Shown here: one piece after another, positions 1-11,154 of the stretch
How positions within the stretch are numbered: position 1 is the stretch's first letter
Layout: each line of letters begins with the position of its first letter
From: Mesostigma viride
Taxonomy: Eukaryota > Streptophyta > Mesostigmatophyceae > Mesostigmatales > Mesostigmataceae
Length of the DNA stretch: 64,000 bases
Direction: 5' to 3'
Assembly (NCBI GenBank): GCA_009746045.1
Contig: RPFO01001706.1
Location: forward strand, 61,001 to 125,000
Translations under genes and position numbers: made by a program
Notes under the pieces: model-generated
The model's database searches: none
What the model saw: the letters and a program-made list of their open reading frames with translations, nothing else
What the model was told of the DNA's origin: nothing

Positions 1-693
1 CAAGGTTGTGCGCACGAATTACCTGTACTGTACGTCGTACGAGGTCGACCGACGACCAGACGACCACAGACGAGCCTCGAACTGAACACTGTTACTGCGG
101 AGTGCGGATCACGGCCTGGAGCAAGCAGCTTTCTGTTCAACAACAACGGCTTGTGTACGGAAGGTACTACGTACATGATAGTGTTGTTGTTTGTTCAACT
201 CATGAGCAGCAGAGTATCTATACAGTAGCACATGTTGTAGCACATGTTGTACATGTATGTTGTAGCACATGTTGTATGTATGTCAAACAACTCATGTATG
301 TCGGGGCGCGTGCTCTTGTCCTGTCACTCCTGTGGCCTGTGGCGTTTTGTGGCTACAGAAGCTGCTACAGATCTTTACATCCTGGCCGGAGCTTGCGGTG
401 CGGACGCGCCGAGCTGGCCAACATTAATTCCATCCACAAACCCGTCACATGTCTGTCGTGTGAGGCACAGACGTGGCGCGGGGATGCCAGCGAAACTTTG
501 GGTCGGCCCCGGATCCGGCCCATGTTGGGCGCCCGACCACCGTCCGATGGGCCTTCCGTTGCTTTATCCTTTCCGGGCCGAGCATGAACAAGGACCACAG
601 GCGTGCTCAGTGCTGCACTTAGGTGGAAGCCGAGTGAGTATTGCAGTCTTGCGTTAGCCAGTCTGCGATAGCCAGAACGATAGGTCACCCACC
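1..693. other. Upstream region of the phosphoribulokinase gene
   Basis: No gene is recognised here. Open frames exist on both strands but resemble no family I know and have no consistent splice pattern. Around 230-290 there is a short imperfect repeat built on ACATGTTGTA. The 5' UTR and promoter of the downstream gene should lie in the last few hundred bases; I see no clear TATA box. Confidence 0.5.
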
Positions 694-3628
694 ATGGCCG
701 CAGTAGCCACCTCCACCTTCAACATGGCGGCCATGTCCGCCTCCGCTGCCAAGCCGGCACGGATCAGCGCTGAGAAGTCCGTCAAGGCTTCCCCCGCGCT
801 GCGTGCCAGCATGGGCAGCAGGAGCGCCGTGCTCGGTGGCTCGGCCAGGGGCAGCGCGTTCTTCGCGCAGGCAGACTCTAAGGTGGTGACCAAGGCCCTC
901 AAGGCCGGTGCCAAGAGCGGCAGCTACAGGATTGCCACCGTCTGCGCGGATGGCACCATCGTCATTGGCCTGGCCGCTGATTCCGGATGCGGGAAGTCGA
1001 CGTTCATGCGTCGCCTTACCAGTGTGTTCGGAGGCACCCCCAAGCCCCCAGCGGGCGGTAACCCGGACTCCAACACCCTCATCTCAGACCTCTGCACGGT
1101 TATTTGCCTGGATGATTACCACAGCCTGGACCGCAATGGCCGCAAGGAGAAGGCTGTGACTGCCCTGGACCCCAAGGCCAACAACTTCGACCTTATGTAC
1201 CAGCAGGTTAAAGCCCTGAAGGAGGGCAAGACCGTGCAGAAGCCAATCTACAACCACGTGACCGGCCTGTTGGACCCACCTGAGGAGATCAAGTCGCCGA
1301 AGATCCTCATTATCGAGGGTCTGCACCCCATGTTCGACAAGCGCGTGCGCGAGCTCCTGGACTTCTCCATCTACTTGGACATCAGCGATGATGTCAAGTT
1401 CGCCTGGAAGATCCAGGTACTTAAAATGTGGCATGCCCAGTGGGATGGGTTCATCGCCGCTAGTCCTGCCATCCATGTGCACGATATCTGCCCGCGCATT
1501 GGTCTCACATTAATCCAAAGAAGCAAGTTTGCATGGCGAATCATCGCCTGGTTCCCGCCAGTAAAGTAATCCAATCATCCCTATGCCTTATCTTGTGACG
1601 CCCATGTTCATTGGGAAACACGAGACCACCATTGGCTCCCAACTCACCTCATTCCAGTTTCATCCTCATAGAATTTGCTCCTTTGTATTCCTTTCAAGTA
1701 TTCCGCCCGCTGCACAGGGTGAAGTTTTCTGGAGTTGGGCGTGCTTGCAATTAGCTGTCCTGTCGTGGGACCTTGTGCCATGTTGCCTAACCCTACTTGC
1801 TCGCTATTCTACTGTAATAGTGTAGTGTAGTGTATCTGGGCTTGCAAGTGAGTTGCGGCCAGGCGGCGCTGCCTACAGCCCTTAGTCCACATCCCTGCGC
1901 CCTTGTCAAAGAAATCGCCTCCTTACCCCCTATCGTCTAATGTGCCCTGACGCTCCCAACCAGTTTTATGCCTCTTCAGATCACCCATCTGGCCAAGTGT
2001 AGCTAGAGATGGATAGCGATCCCAACGAGCTCCATGTCTGCATTTTAGCATCCCTTCCTTTCCTCCCCACCTTTGCCCACCCACCCATTACCGTCTCTTG
2101 CCCTAACCCCTCCCTCTACTAAGTTCCAATCTCCTCGACATTGAGCGGCATTGCCAAGCGCGTCCACTTGCTTCAATTCCTGACCTGTTTTGGCCTCCCT
2201 GTCTCCCCTCTCTCGCTTTTTCCTCCCCCCACCCTCTCCCTTGCAGCGCGACATGGCGGAGCGCGGCCACTCGCTCGAGTCCATCAAGGCCTCCATCGAG
2301 GCGCGCAAGCCCGACTTCGACGCGTTTATCGACCCGCAGAAGGAGTTTGCCGACGTGATCATCCAGGTGCTGCCCACGCAGCTCATCCCGGAGGATAACG
2401 AGGGCAAGGTGCTGCGCGTGCGCATGATCCAGAAGGAGGGCGTTGAGACCTACACGCCGACCTACCTGTTTGACGAGGGCAGCACCATCTCGTGGATCCC
2501 TTGCGGCCGCAAGCTGACCTGCTCGTACCCGGGGATCAAGTTCTTCTACGGGCCGGACACCTACTACGGCAACGAGGTACATTGTATCTCCTTTGTTGTT
2601 TGTAGTTGCATTAGTGTAAAGGCACTTGTAGGCACATTTTCTCAGAGTTGGTACTTCCTTGGTTGATATCAAGCACATTGGTTTCAGGTCAGGTCAGTTT
2701 TCCTCTTTCTTTCACTCGGTCTCCACCATGCGTCCCATCGGGCCAGGGATGGGGAGTGGGGTAGCGACGGGGGCTGTAGGGATAGGGGGTAGGCTGCTGC
2801 ATCTGTTGTGACTGCTGCTAGTAGTATGGAGTGCGTGGGCTATGGTGGCTAGCCCTGCGCACCTCAGTCTCCATTTCTTTGCGACTTGGTCGTTGGTGCG
2901 CCTGTCACCTGCACAATGCAGTCTGCGTGCTCCACTGACCACGGGTGAGATGGCAGGGACCTGACCCTAAAGCGTGTTCCACTGACCCAAGGGTCAGTGA
3001 CCTGCCACTCTATTCTGGTGGCAGTAAAGCACGCAGGGCGCCTACTTTATACCTGAGACATGCTGTAGTGGTGCAGCAGCGTTTTCTGTGTTGCTTCCCA
3101 GCATGCCCTTACCAATGGGCGTGTTTAGGTCCGGTTGACAAGGCCCGAGTCGAGCTGTTGGGTGTGTTCAGTCTAGCCCATGCAAGTTGTCTGGTGTTAG
3201 CAGGGAAGCTGGTGCCCCAATACCCAAAAACACCGATACCCTACAGCCATTGTAGTTCAAGCAAGGCTGCGCAACCTGCCAAGAACTGGCAGCTTTTTCT
3301 TTCCTTGTTTTCCTGGTCACACCCTCATCCACGACTTGGCACCTGTTCTCTCCTTGCCAACCTGGAACCCTGGCGCTTGCCCCTCGTGCAGGTCTCCGTT
3401 CTGGAGATGGATGGCCAGTTCGACAAGCTGGAGGAGCTGATCTACGTGGAGAGCCATTTGAGCCAAACCTCGACCAAGTTCTACGGTGAGGTGACCCAGC
3501 AGATGCTGAAGCACTCGGACTTCCCCGGCTCGAACAACGGCACGGGCCTGTTCCAGACCCTGGTCGCCATGAAGGTGCGCGAGGTCTACGAGCGCCTGTC
3601 CTCCAAGCCAGTGTCCGTGAGCGCATAA
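694..3628 (+). CDS. PRK: Phosphoribulokinase, chloroplast precursor (3 exons)
   Basis: The enzyme phosphorylates ribulose 5-phosphate to ribulose 1,5-bisphosphate in the Calvin cycle, in the plastid stroma. Exons are 694-1416, 2247-2576 and 3392-3628, all joined in phase 0 with GT-AG borders, giving 429 codons plus TAA. Residues 1 to about 85 are rich in Ala, Ser and basic residues and look like a transit peptide. The P-loop GLAADSGCGKST follows, with the first regulatory Cys inside it, and the second lies in CLDDYHSLDR. The C-terminal Cys pair is in IPCGRKLTC. Both pairs are those oxidised and reduced by thioredoxin in plant and green-algal enzymes, so light regulation is likely. Exon 3 carries the conserved EMDGQFDKLEELIYVESH block. 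The start is the first ATG after the context CACCC. The protein is longer than the Chlamydomonas precursor (about 375 residues), mainly at the N-terminus. Nothing looks broken. Confidence 0.96.
1417..2246 (+). other. PRK intron 1
   Basis: The 830-bp intron starts GTACTT and ends in a pyrimidine-rich tract before TTGCAG. It interrupts the gene after FAWKIQ; the next exon resumes with RDMAERGHSLES. No mobile element or second gene is visible in it. Confidence 0.85.
2577..3391 (+). other. PRK intron 2
   Basis: The 815-bp intron starts GTACAT and ends in CTCGTGCAG, between YYGNE and VSVLEMDG of the protein. It contains no recognisable repeat family. Confidence 0.85.
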
Positions 3629-4285
3629 ATCATCACCAAGGATGAGGAAGGCAACAACGTGTTGACTGGTTGAGGAATAGAGGCCAGAGGGGGCCTTGTT
3701 TTCATGAGTGGGGTTTATCCGAAGAAGCACCGAACGATAGAAACAAAACAGACATACGCTGGTGTTGGTGTGCATGCCCCGCAGACCCTGTCTGTGCCAG
3801 CTTTTTTGCTGTAGAGTGGTGGACTGCCCGCCGCGGCCCAAGCCGTGGAGTGGGGTGTGACAGAGGTTTACTTCCTTGGGAGTTGCATCAGCAGATGTTG
3901 TATGATTTTGTATAGATTGTGGTGGCCATGCTCTTTCTGGGGAAAACAAAAATGAGCATGTTCCAATCCCCTTAAAGTTGGGGTATGTTCAGCTGTTGTA
4001 GTTGGTTCGTTATTCCCGTAGTCCTTCATCTTGGATTGTATCCATAAATTATCTTGTTAATTGATTAACGAGGACAGTAATAATCGTGTCCCGCGGTTTT
4101 TTTTATAAGTGTGGTTGACAACACCTAGAAACCAGGCTTCTCGAGACAACTATTTCTGGAAACATGGAGCATCCAGCTGTGGCACATGGTGATGAAATGT
4201 AAATGAGACGACCAGCAGCTCCGAGGGCTTCAGGCATTGTGAGGGTCTTGGTGCCATGAATTTCCGCGTAGACCGCGTCACGTGA
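3629..4285. other. PRK 3' region and intergenic DNA
   Basis: This holds the presumed 3' UTR of phosphoribulokinase followed by unique sequence. I see no coding potential and cannot place a polyadenylation signal with confidence. Confidence 0.45.
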
Positions 4286-4320
4286 GCACTACTGTCAAGG
4301 AGACAACCAGCGCACTACTG
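4286..4320 (+). mobile_element. 17-bp TIR tip between 9-bp direct repeats
   Basis: Bases 4295-4311 are the terminal 17 nt (TCAAGGAGACAACCAGC) of the TIR element described at 13368-14358. They lie exactly between two copies of GCACTACTG (4286-4294 and 4312-4320). This looks like the relic of an insertion that lost everything but one tip. Confidence 0.6.
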
Positions 4321-4404
4321 TAGTCCTCACACGTGCGACGTTGGACCGCCATGCGCCCAGGAATAGTTGTCCCACTTTTATGAGTCCTCAACGTGGGATG
4401 GGAA

Positions 4405-4636
4405 TGGAATTTTGACATGACTCCGATGGAAGATCATGTAGCACGTATTCCATGGACTGATGCGGGTGGGTGGGAGCGGAGCCGCGAAAACTAGCTAATC
4501 TAACTCTAACTATATTGTCTCCTACGGCAGGCTCGAGCTACCATGGTCCGGATTCTCCCGATTTCTGGCCTGCGCTGGTTGTCTCCTTTCAAGACATTGT
4601 CTCCTTGATATTAATTAATAAGGAACATAACTCCAT
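4405..4636 (-). mobile_element. Mosaic of LINE 3'-end fragments and a solo TIR
   Basis: Bases about 4410-4520 match in reverse the LINE 3' end also seen at 7848 and 8622 (ACTCCGTTGGGAGATCATGT type, here diverged). Bases about 4528-4604 are one TIR of the 13368-14358 element with its last bases locally duplicated. A reversed LINE tail with ATTAATTAAT follows to about 4636. The pieces appear to be nested insertions. Confidence 0.6.
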
Positions 4637-4890
4637 TGCGGCCAGATCTCCTTTGCGGCCGTTCCGAGCTTGGCAATTCGTTGTCCACATCGTCGCGTCG
4701 CTGCAGCAACACGATGTTTTCTGGCATACGCGGGCTTTTGGTTCCCGCCGCACATTTGAAAGTGCTGTCCTCCGGCTTTTTGCCTTTGCACCGTGTGCTG
4801 AGTCTCGCTGAGGTGGCCGTCCAGGGCCGTGCCGCCCGTGCGCAGGCGGTTCAGGATGAGCCGCATGAGAAGCTTTAGGGGGGCACTTTG
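4637..4890 (-). mobile_element. Internal fragment of the TIR element
   Basis: Bases 4637 to about 4800 match the reverse complement of 13836-13990, the interior of the complete TIR element. No TIR bounds the left side, so this is a broken copy. The match fades after about 4800. No protein is recognisable in it. Confidence 0.6.
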
Positions 4891-4914
4891 GATCCACGAG
4901 CCACGAGCCACGAG

Positions 4915-6865
4915 GTAGCCATGGCTGACGGCGGAGCTCATAACTTTCACGTTTGAGCACCGAATTTAGCCGTGAATATCACAATCGACGCGTCTTTCTA
5001 CGACGCACATGCTGATATAATTTTCCGCAGCTATTACGCAATATACGATGAGCAAACGCTTATCGACGCAACGCAGCCTGACGGCTGCGCTCGGCAATGA
5101 AAATACGTCTGCAGCTCCGGCTGCAGCTTCGCCCTCAGGTCCGGCAGGCAATGATGACACTAGTCGCGCACTGGTGGTCGTCCAGCACCCTCCCGGGCTT
5201 CCTGCCTCGCCCTCAGCCTCGCCTGAGCCAAAACGCAGCCGCCCAACCGAACCGAGCTGGTCTGAGCGCGACTTTGACGTTGACGGGTTATTTTCCACCT
5301 TCGACGACGCCAGACCCAGCTATTTCGACATGCCACCCATCAAGATACTGGAGCTCGTGTTTTATGGGTCATACGCCTCCCTTTTCGACCTGTGCAAGCG
5401 CCTTCAAAGCCATAGCCGCCTCCGCACTGGACCTGACGGCCGGTTTTCCATCCGACAACATGCTGAGAACCTGGCCCGCTGGTCTCGCCCCCGTCTTCAG
5501 CTCGCCGCCCTCTTTTCCATCCTTCAGCGCTGTATCACGGACCTCTGGACCCCCTCCCCCTTGACCGAATCCACCTTCCTCCTCCACCTCCAAGAAACCA
5601 TCTCACAGCACGTGACGCCCCTAGCTGCAGATGTGGCAGCTGTGGGTCGCACGCTGGCTGCTGAGCTCCCCACCATCCCCACCGCCACCGCCACCCTCCT
5701 CGCCTCCACCCCCCCCCTCCGCCTCCACCGACTCCATCACCGCCCAGCTCCGCGACATTGACCAACGTCTTAAGGATAATGCCATCGCTATCGAGGTCCT
5801 GCAGAACACCGCGGGCCTCACCGCCCAGGCGGTGAAGGACATTGCCGCCAAGCCAGCCTCTGCTGGCCTGGCCGGCGATGCTCCTCCCATCACGACCTGG
5901 GCGGACATGCTTAAGCAGCACACCACCTCCACCACCTCCGCCGTCGCAGCCCAGCTCCAGCGGCAGACGCTTGACCTCCGCGAGGAGGCCGAGCTTGCCA
6001 AGCGCAGCCTTAACGTCATTGTCAAGAACCTCGCCATGGAGGAAGGTGAGAATTCCGAGAAGCTTGCACGTGCGTTTGAGAGAGAAATTCTTAGTCGCAT
6101 GGGCCTTACTGGTGAGATCGACCTGGTCGCCCACCGCCTTCCCCGCGCGCGGGGTAAGGCAGGGCCGCCCCCGCTCCTTCTCACCTTTAAGACCCCGGCA
6201 GACAAGATTTCTTTTCTCCGACGCCGCAAGCGGCTCGAGAAGACTCTCTTCACCCTTGACGACGACTTGACCCTGGCGCAGCAACAACGGCGACGGGAGC
6301 TATGGCCGACCTACCTCCAGCTCCGGCAGACCAAGGCGGGGCAGCCGGTGTACTGGAAGGGGGCGGCCATCTACGTCGGCCACAAGCCCTGGCAGGCGAC
6401 CCCCGCGGCCCCAACGACTCCAGACGCCCCAGCTTAGGGGAATACAGCAGTAGTGTAGAATAGTTAGACAGTGGCCTTGTACATGCCCGCCTACTACAGG
6501 CACTATACCAGCTGAGGCCTAGCCTTTTTAGTCATGTACATGTGTGCCTATGATGTGCCACACTCCAGACGATGCCTAGCCTTATTTAGTAATGTTGTGC
6601 CCATGCAGGGAGTCACTCTCTGCTGAGAAGCCATGCCATAGCTCTTGTATAGCCATGATGATCTTCCCCCTCACAGGCATGCTCCCCCCTTACCCGGGCA
6701 TAGCGTGATAGACCATGAGGGTGCGGGTGCCCTGGTGCACTGACCTAGAGCAAGTGTTGTTTACATTCCCACCCTTGCAGGAAGTAGCTTAGAATGTATT
6801 ATAGGCTCATATGCCCCTTCTCAGGGCTATGTGCTACATATACTCCCAACGGAGTTATGTTCCTA
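4915..6865 (+). mobile_element. ORF1-only LINE-like element, copy A (nearly full length)
   Basis: The left end is defined by similarity with copy D (13072 downward), beginning near GCCATGGCTGACGG. The element has a 5' leader of about 130 bp, a single ORF1 (5048-6437), a 3' region of about 400 bp and the tail motif CTCCCAACGGAGTTATGTTC. No reverse transcriptase lies between ORF1 and the tail. The right end is fused to a minus-strand LINE ORF2 fragment at about 6866, so the copy seems to have landed inside that ORF2. The architecture is like half-L1 (HAL1) elements: an ORF1 carrier moved by another LINE's enzyme. Confidence 0.7.
5048..6437 (+). CDS. LINE ORF1-like RNA-binding protein (one frameshift)
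   Basis: The first part (5048 to about 5710) opens MSKRLSTQRSLTAALG and is rich in Pro, Ala and Ser. The second part (about 5710 to 6437) has a helical, probably coiled-coil stretch (RDIDQRLKDNAIAIEVLQ). An RRM-like core follows (SLNVIVKNLAMEEGENSEKL, then FKTPADKISFLRRRKRLE) and a C-terminal domain (FTLDDDLTLAQQQRRRELW, GAAIYVGHKPW). That order is the coiled coil, RRM and CTD order of L1 ORF1p. The two parts are in different frames; the shift lies in the C-run near 5708-5716, so this copy is damaged there. ORF1p binds LINE RNA as a trimer in known families; function here is inferred from family resemblance. Confidence 0.65.
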
Positions 6866-7790
6866 ATTTGGATGCACACCCCTCTATAGTTGCCGGGGTC
6901 GGCGGGCGACCCCTTGTTCTTGTACAGCATCGTGCGAAAACCGTGTGTTGCCAGACCGATGGGGGCGGTTGCGATGACAGCAGAATGCGGTTGCAGATAT
7001 CCCGGAAGAGCACTGCATGACATGATCAGTGTCCTCAAACTCGTCGGCGATTTTCACGACCGCGGCCGGAGTCTCGTCTGAGCCTGTGGCGTCGTCGTAA
7101 CGCAGGCGCTGCCGGACTGCCTCCGTGACCTCGCGGGAGGTCAAAAGGAGGCATGTCTGACGGGTCGCCGAGCGGGCCGGTCAGCGGGGGGACTAGGTAG
7201 TCCGCCGCTTGACAGGTGGGCGGGGCCCGGCGGGGGCCCGGCTGGGCCGCCGGCCAGGGCTGCCGGGCGGGCGGCGGCGGCTGGTAGCAGGGGCGGGGGC
7301 GGCGCAGCTGTCCCCAAGACCTCTGCACTGGCCGCGGCCCAGGTACGGAGCCGCTTGGCGGCCGGTGCTCCGGGAACATCGTGGCGGTGGGGTCGGCCGA
7401 GGCCGTCCGGGTGTCCGAGGTGCTTGTACCAGAACCAGGCCCCCTTGCCGTCGTTCTTCTGCTGGCAGGTGCGCAGGTCCTTGACCATCTGCTGAGCGTC
7501 GGCCTTCTCAGCTTGCTCGTATGTAGGCGACCCGCAGAGCCGCTTGCAGCCGAGGCTTGGCGGTCGGGCCGTCCCTACTGCGGCGGAGCATCTGCCATGC
7601 AAGCGGCGACCACTGTCGGTGCTTGGCAGTGGACACAGCAAGCTGTCGGCGCGGAGGCAAGGAGAGGAGGGTGCGGGCAGCCAGACGGTACTTGGCAGCG
7701 ATAATGCGGAGGAGATCACCGAAAAGTCACCTGGGGGCGGAATGGCGTGTAACTGCTGGCGACTGCCCCTGGCCAGTTGAAGACTAACTA
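6866..7790 (-). pseudogene. LINE ORF2 fragment (pre-RT region and start of reverse transcriptase)
   Basis: On the minus strand, 6868-6930 reads LYKNKGSPADPGNYRGVCIQ, the characteristic entry to a non-LTR reverse transcriptase (PLYKNKGDP...NYRGI). Upstream parts (about 7141-7719) contain KGAWFWYKHLGHPDG and other linker-like sequence between endonuclease and RT. The reading frame is broken several times. It stops at 6866 where the tail of ORF1-only copy A begins. No endonuclease domain or RT catalytic YxDD box is present. Confidence 0.6.
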
Positions 7791-7847
7791 GACTACAAGC
7801 TATGCGTCTGCCGTAGACTATAAGCTATTAAAATTGAATTAAATTAT
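7791..7847. other. Short spacer between LINE fragments
   Basis: This short AT-rich spacer lies between two minus-strand LINE fragments and ends in AAATTGAATTAAATTATAAC-like tail sequence. It holds no gene. Confidence 0.4.
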
Positions 7848-8600
7848 AACATGACTCCGTTGGGAGATCATGTAGCACATATTCCTTGCTGGAGGGGTGG
7901 AGGTGGGCGAAGCCGCGTAATCGAACTAACCTAACTCTTAGCTATAGGTACCTAGCTTTCTAGGAATGTCCGGCCTTGGGGCCAGGCCAGGTCAGGATGT
8001 GCCGCCCGCCGGGTGGCCAAGCCGCTGGGGGCCCGCCAGACCACTGAAGGGCGGTGTCGACCTGACTGGTGCGAGCAAGATGTCCTACAAATGCTATCCT
8101 GCGCTGCCTAATCTCGTCCGAAATGCGAGGCATACCCTGGTACAAAGACTCTAATGACCTATGCTTCGGAAAACCCTACACTCAGGACCTGTCGGAGCAT
8201 CAACCGTGCCGTCGAGCTTGGCCACCAGTGTGTCCGTGAGTGTCCATGCCTCGGCGCCATACGTAAGCACCGTGAGGACGAGGACCTTGAAGAGCATGCG
8301 CTTGCGGTGCTCGCCCAGGCGCCCTTCGAGCGCGCCAGTAGGTGTTGAGCGAACAAAGCCTGGCCCAGGCCAGGCCGATGTGGATGTCCACATCCTCGGC
8401 CTCCCCAACAGTTTGAAGCGATCACGGAACGTCCGTCCCGTCGAGCAGTCGCGGCAGCGGCGGGCGACTGGAGGCCCCAATCACCATCAACTCCGTTTTG
8501 ACACTAATTTCCAACCCAACCACCCTCGCCTTCAAGCCCAGACAGTCCAGCCAGGTCTGAATGTGCTCGGGGCGCGCGATGAGGGTGGTGTCATCCGTAT
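7848..8600 (-). mobile_element. LINE 3' fragment: ORF2 C-terminus plus 3' tail
   Basis: On the minus strand, about 8151-8300 reads LFKVLVLTVLTYGAEAWTLT and on to LVAKLDG. The stretch 7960-8130 reads RISDEIRQRRIAFVGHLART. Both are hallmarks of the post-RT C-terminus of many LINEs (YGAETW and R.RRL.W.GHL.R). The 3' UTR follows, ending near 7848 with the shared tail core (CTCCCAACGGAGTCATGTTA) and an AATTTAATT run. Frames are interrupted; it is a 5'-truncated dead copy. Confidence 0.68.
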
Positions 8601-9120
8601 AAAATTAAATTAAATTAAATTATAACATGTCTCCGTTGGGAGATCATGTAGCACATATTCCTTGATGGATGGGTGGAGTGGAGGAAGCCGCGTAATCGAA
8701 CTAACCTAACTCTAAGCGATCTAGTCTAGAAAATCCTAACTACATTACTCATCAAAACGCCTCCTCCTCTTGGGGGGAGGTGGCTTGCCCATAGGGGCTG
8801 GCGTGTGAGCCTTGACAATCTTCTGCCACCGCGTCTTGTTCAGCATGGCAGTCCAAAGAAGGGAGAGAGAGTGGATGCGGTGTTCAAACTGGGCTGGGAC
8901 CATTAGGTCGGCCAGCAACATCTGGGTGGAGTTCATGGCAGGTTTACCTAGCTTCCTGGGAATGTCCTTGGGGCCAGGGGCCAGGTCAAAATATGCCGCC
9001 CTGGCTGGTCATCCGCATATACTCAGGTCGGACAGGCGGTAGCCAGTGCCACCTTCGCCGTGCTCGCGCTCGTTAAGGATGTCCAAGCCAGGCTCAAACC
9101 CCACTCGTGTAAGCACATAA
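8601..9120 (-). mobile_element. Second LINE 3' fragment, tail to tail with the first
   Basis: The minus-strand 3' tail at 8600-8665 is a near copy of that at 7848-7890. It is preceded, in element sense, by an open frame ending KPPPPKRRRRFDE and stop at 8745. The fragment repeats the C-terminal part of an ORF2 of the same family and is heavily truncated. Confidence 0.55.
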
Positions 9121-9225
9121 ATTAAATAATTTAGTAGTATTTATTTATTTATTTATTATTTACACGAGCAGTAAAGCGCGCACGTGCCCGGCGCATGACG
9201 TGATCCACTACAAGCTATTAATTAA
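9121..9225. repeat. AT-rich spacer with (ATTT)n
   Basis: This short AT-rich stretch contains a run of ATTT units at about 9138-9165. No coding potential. It separates LINE fragments. Confidence 0.5.
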
Positions 9226-9905
9226 TTAGGAAGATAACTCCGTTGGGAGTATATGTAGCACATAGCCCAGAGAAGGGGCATATGAGCCTATAATGCATTC
9301 TAAGCTGTCGTTCCTTAAATGCCGCAAGAAGCTCTCGAGGACTCGCTTCACGCTGGACGACGACTTGACCCTGGCCCAGCAACAGCGGCGACGCGAGCTA
9401 TGGCCGACCTACCTTCAGCTCCGGCACAGCGCAGGGGGGAAGCCGGTATACTGGAGGGGGGCGGTCATCCACGTTGACCACAAGCCCTGGCAGCCCCCTC
9501 CTGCCACCTCAGACTAGGGAATTCATACCAGTAGTGTAGATTAGTCAGGCTTAGCCTAGCATGTGGCCCACGCGCATGTGCGCCCATAATGGCCCCCATG
9601 GATGTTGTCTACAGAATTTAGCCAAGCCCTGCCTATAACGGGACCCCCATGGATGTTGCATTAAGAATTTCGCCATGCTATGCCATGCAGAGAGATGCTA
9701 GCTCTGTAGAGAAGCCATGTCCTAGCTCTTGTATAGCCATGATGATCTTCCCCACCTATGACAGGCTCCCCTTCGCTGGGTGTTGCCTGAAACTCTGGGT
9801 GGTGCAGGTGCCCTAGTGCACCTAGAGCAAGTGTTGTTTACATTCCCACCCTTGCAGGAAGTAGCTTAGAATGTATGATAGGCCATATGCCCCTTCTCTG
9901 GGCTA
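9226..9905 (+). mobile_element. ORF1-only element, copy B (5'-truncated)
   Basis: Bases 9306-9517 encode the last ~70 residues of the ORF1 protein (FTLDDDLTLAQQQRRREL, then PVYWRGAVIHVDHKPW), followed by the 3' region to about 9905. The first ~80 bases (9226-9305) are an inverted piece of the same 3' end. The inversion at the 5' end of a truncated copy is what twin priming is known to produce. Confidence 0.6.
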
Positions 9906-10030
9906 TTAATTAATTAATTAATTAGGAACATAACTCCGTTGGGAGTATATGTAGCACATAGCCCTTGAGAAGGGGCATATGGCCTATCATACATTCTAAG
10001 CTACTTCCTGCAAGGGTGGGAATGTAAAGG
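9834..10030. repeat. Inverted repeat made of two opposed element 3' ends
   Basis: The left arm, about 9834-9904, and right arm, about 9955-10030, are near-perfect reverse complements, each carrying CATTCTAAGCTACTTCCTGC or its complement. Between them lie (TTAA)n and one complete tail motif. This is where plus-strand copy B meets minus-strand copy C. Confidence 0.7.
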
Positions 10031-11083
10031 ACCCTTGCTCTAGGTGCACCAGGGCACTTGCATCCCCATGATCTTCAAGCTATGCCCAGCGAAGGGGGAG
10101 CCTGTCATGGGGGGGAAGATCAGCATAGCTATACAAAAAGCTAGGGCATGGCGTCTCAGCAGAGAGTTACTCCCTGCATGGGCACAACATAACTAAATAA
10201 AACTAGGCATCATCTGGAGTGTGGCACATCATAGGCACACATGTACATGATTAAATAAAGCGTGTGGCTTAGCTAGGATAGTGCCTCTAGGAGGCGTACA
10301 TGTACATTAAAAATATAATTACTTACAGCAGAGTGAAATCACTCAAACCAAAGCAAACGTACATGTACATGGCCACGGTCTATCTATTCTACACTACTGC
10401 TGGATTCCCCTAAGCTGGGGCGTCTGGAGTCGCTGGGGCCGCGGGGGGGGGGGGTCGCCTGCCAGGGCTTGTGGCCGACGTAGATGGCCGCCCCCTTCCA
10501 GTACACCGGCTGCCCCGCCTTGGTCTGCCGGAGCTGGAGGTAGGTCGGCCATAGCTCCCGTCGCCGTTGTTGCTGCGCCAGGGTCAAGTCGTCATCAAGG
10601 GTGAAGAGAGTCTTCTCGAGCCGCTTGCGGCGTCTGAGAAAAGAGATCTTGTCCGCCGGGGTCTTAAAGGTGAGGAGGAGCGGGGGCGGCCCTGCCTTAC
10701 CCCGCGCGCGGGGAAGGCGGTGGGCGGCCAGCTCGATCTCACCGTTAAGGCCCATGCGACCAAGGATTTCTCTCTCAAACGCACGCAAAAGCTTCTCGGA
10801 ATTCTCACCTTCCTCCATCTTGAAGTTCTTGACAATGACGTTGAGGCTGCGCTTGGCGAGCTCGGCCTCCTCGCGGAGGTCAAGCGTCTGCCGTTGGAGC
10901 TGGGCTGCGACGGCGGAGGTGGTGGAGGTGGTATGTTGCTTAAGCATGTCCGCCCAGGTGGTGATGGGAGGAGCATCGCCGGCCAGGCCAGCCGAGGCTG
11001 GCTTGGCGGCAATGTCCTTCACCGCCTGGGCGGTGAGGCCTGCGGTGTTCTGCAGAACCTCGATAGCGATGGCGTTGTCCTTA
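9915..11083 (-). mobile_element. ORF1-only element, copy C (5'-truncated)
   Basis: The minus-strand 3' end starts at about 9915 with the shared tail. Its ORF1 part (10410 to about 11083) encodes the helical, RRM-like and C-terminal domains nearly identical to copy A. The copy ends abruptly at about 11083, within the region coding for KDNAIAIEVLQ. A G-run at 10441-10453 shifts the last codons. Confidence 0.68.
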
Positions 11084-11154
11084 TAGCTCTGGGCTATGTG
11101 CTACATATACTCCCAACGGAGTTATGTTACAATTCAATTCAATTCAATTCAATT
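11084..11154 (+). repeat. Element 3' tail plus (CAATT)n
   Basis: Bases 11088-11127 are a plus-strand fragment of the shared 3' end (CTCCCAACGGAGTTATGTTA), followed by about six CAATT units. This tail is pentanucleotide instead of TTAA and shows that tail sequence varies between copies. Confidence 0.6.

Noticed and set aside
6-688. Overlapping open frames upstream of phosphoribulokinase
   Set aside because: No recognisable domain, no support for splicing, and frames of this length occur by chance at this base composition.
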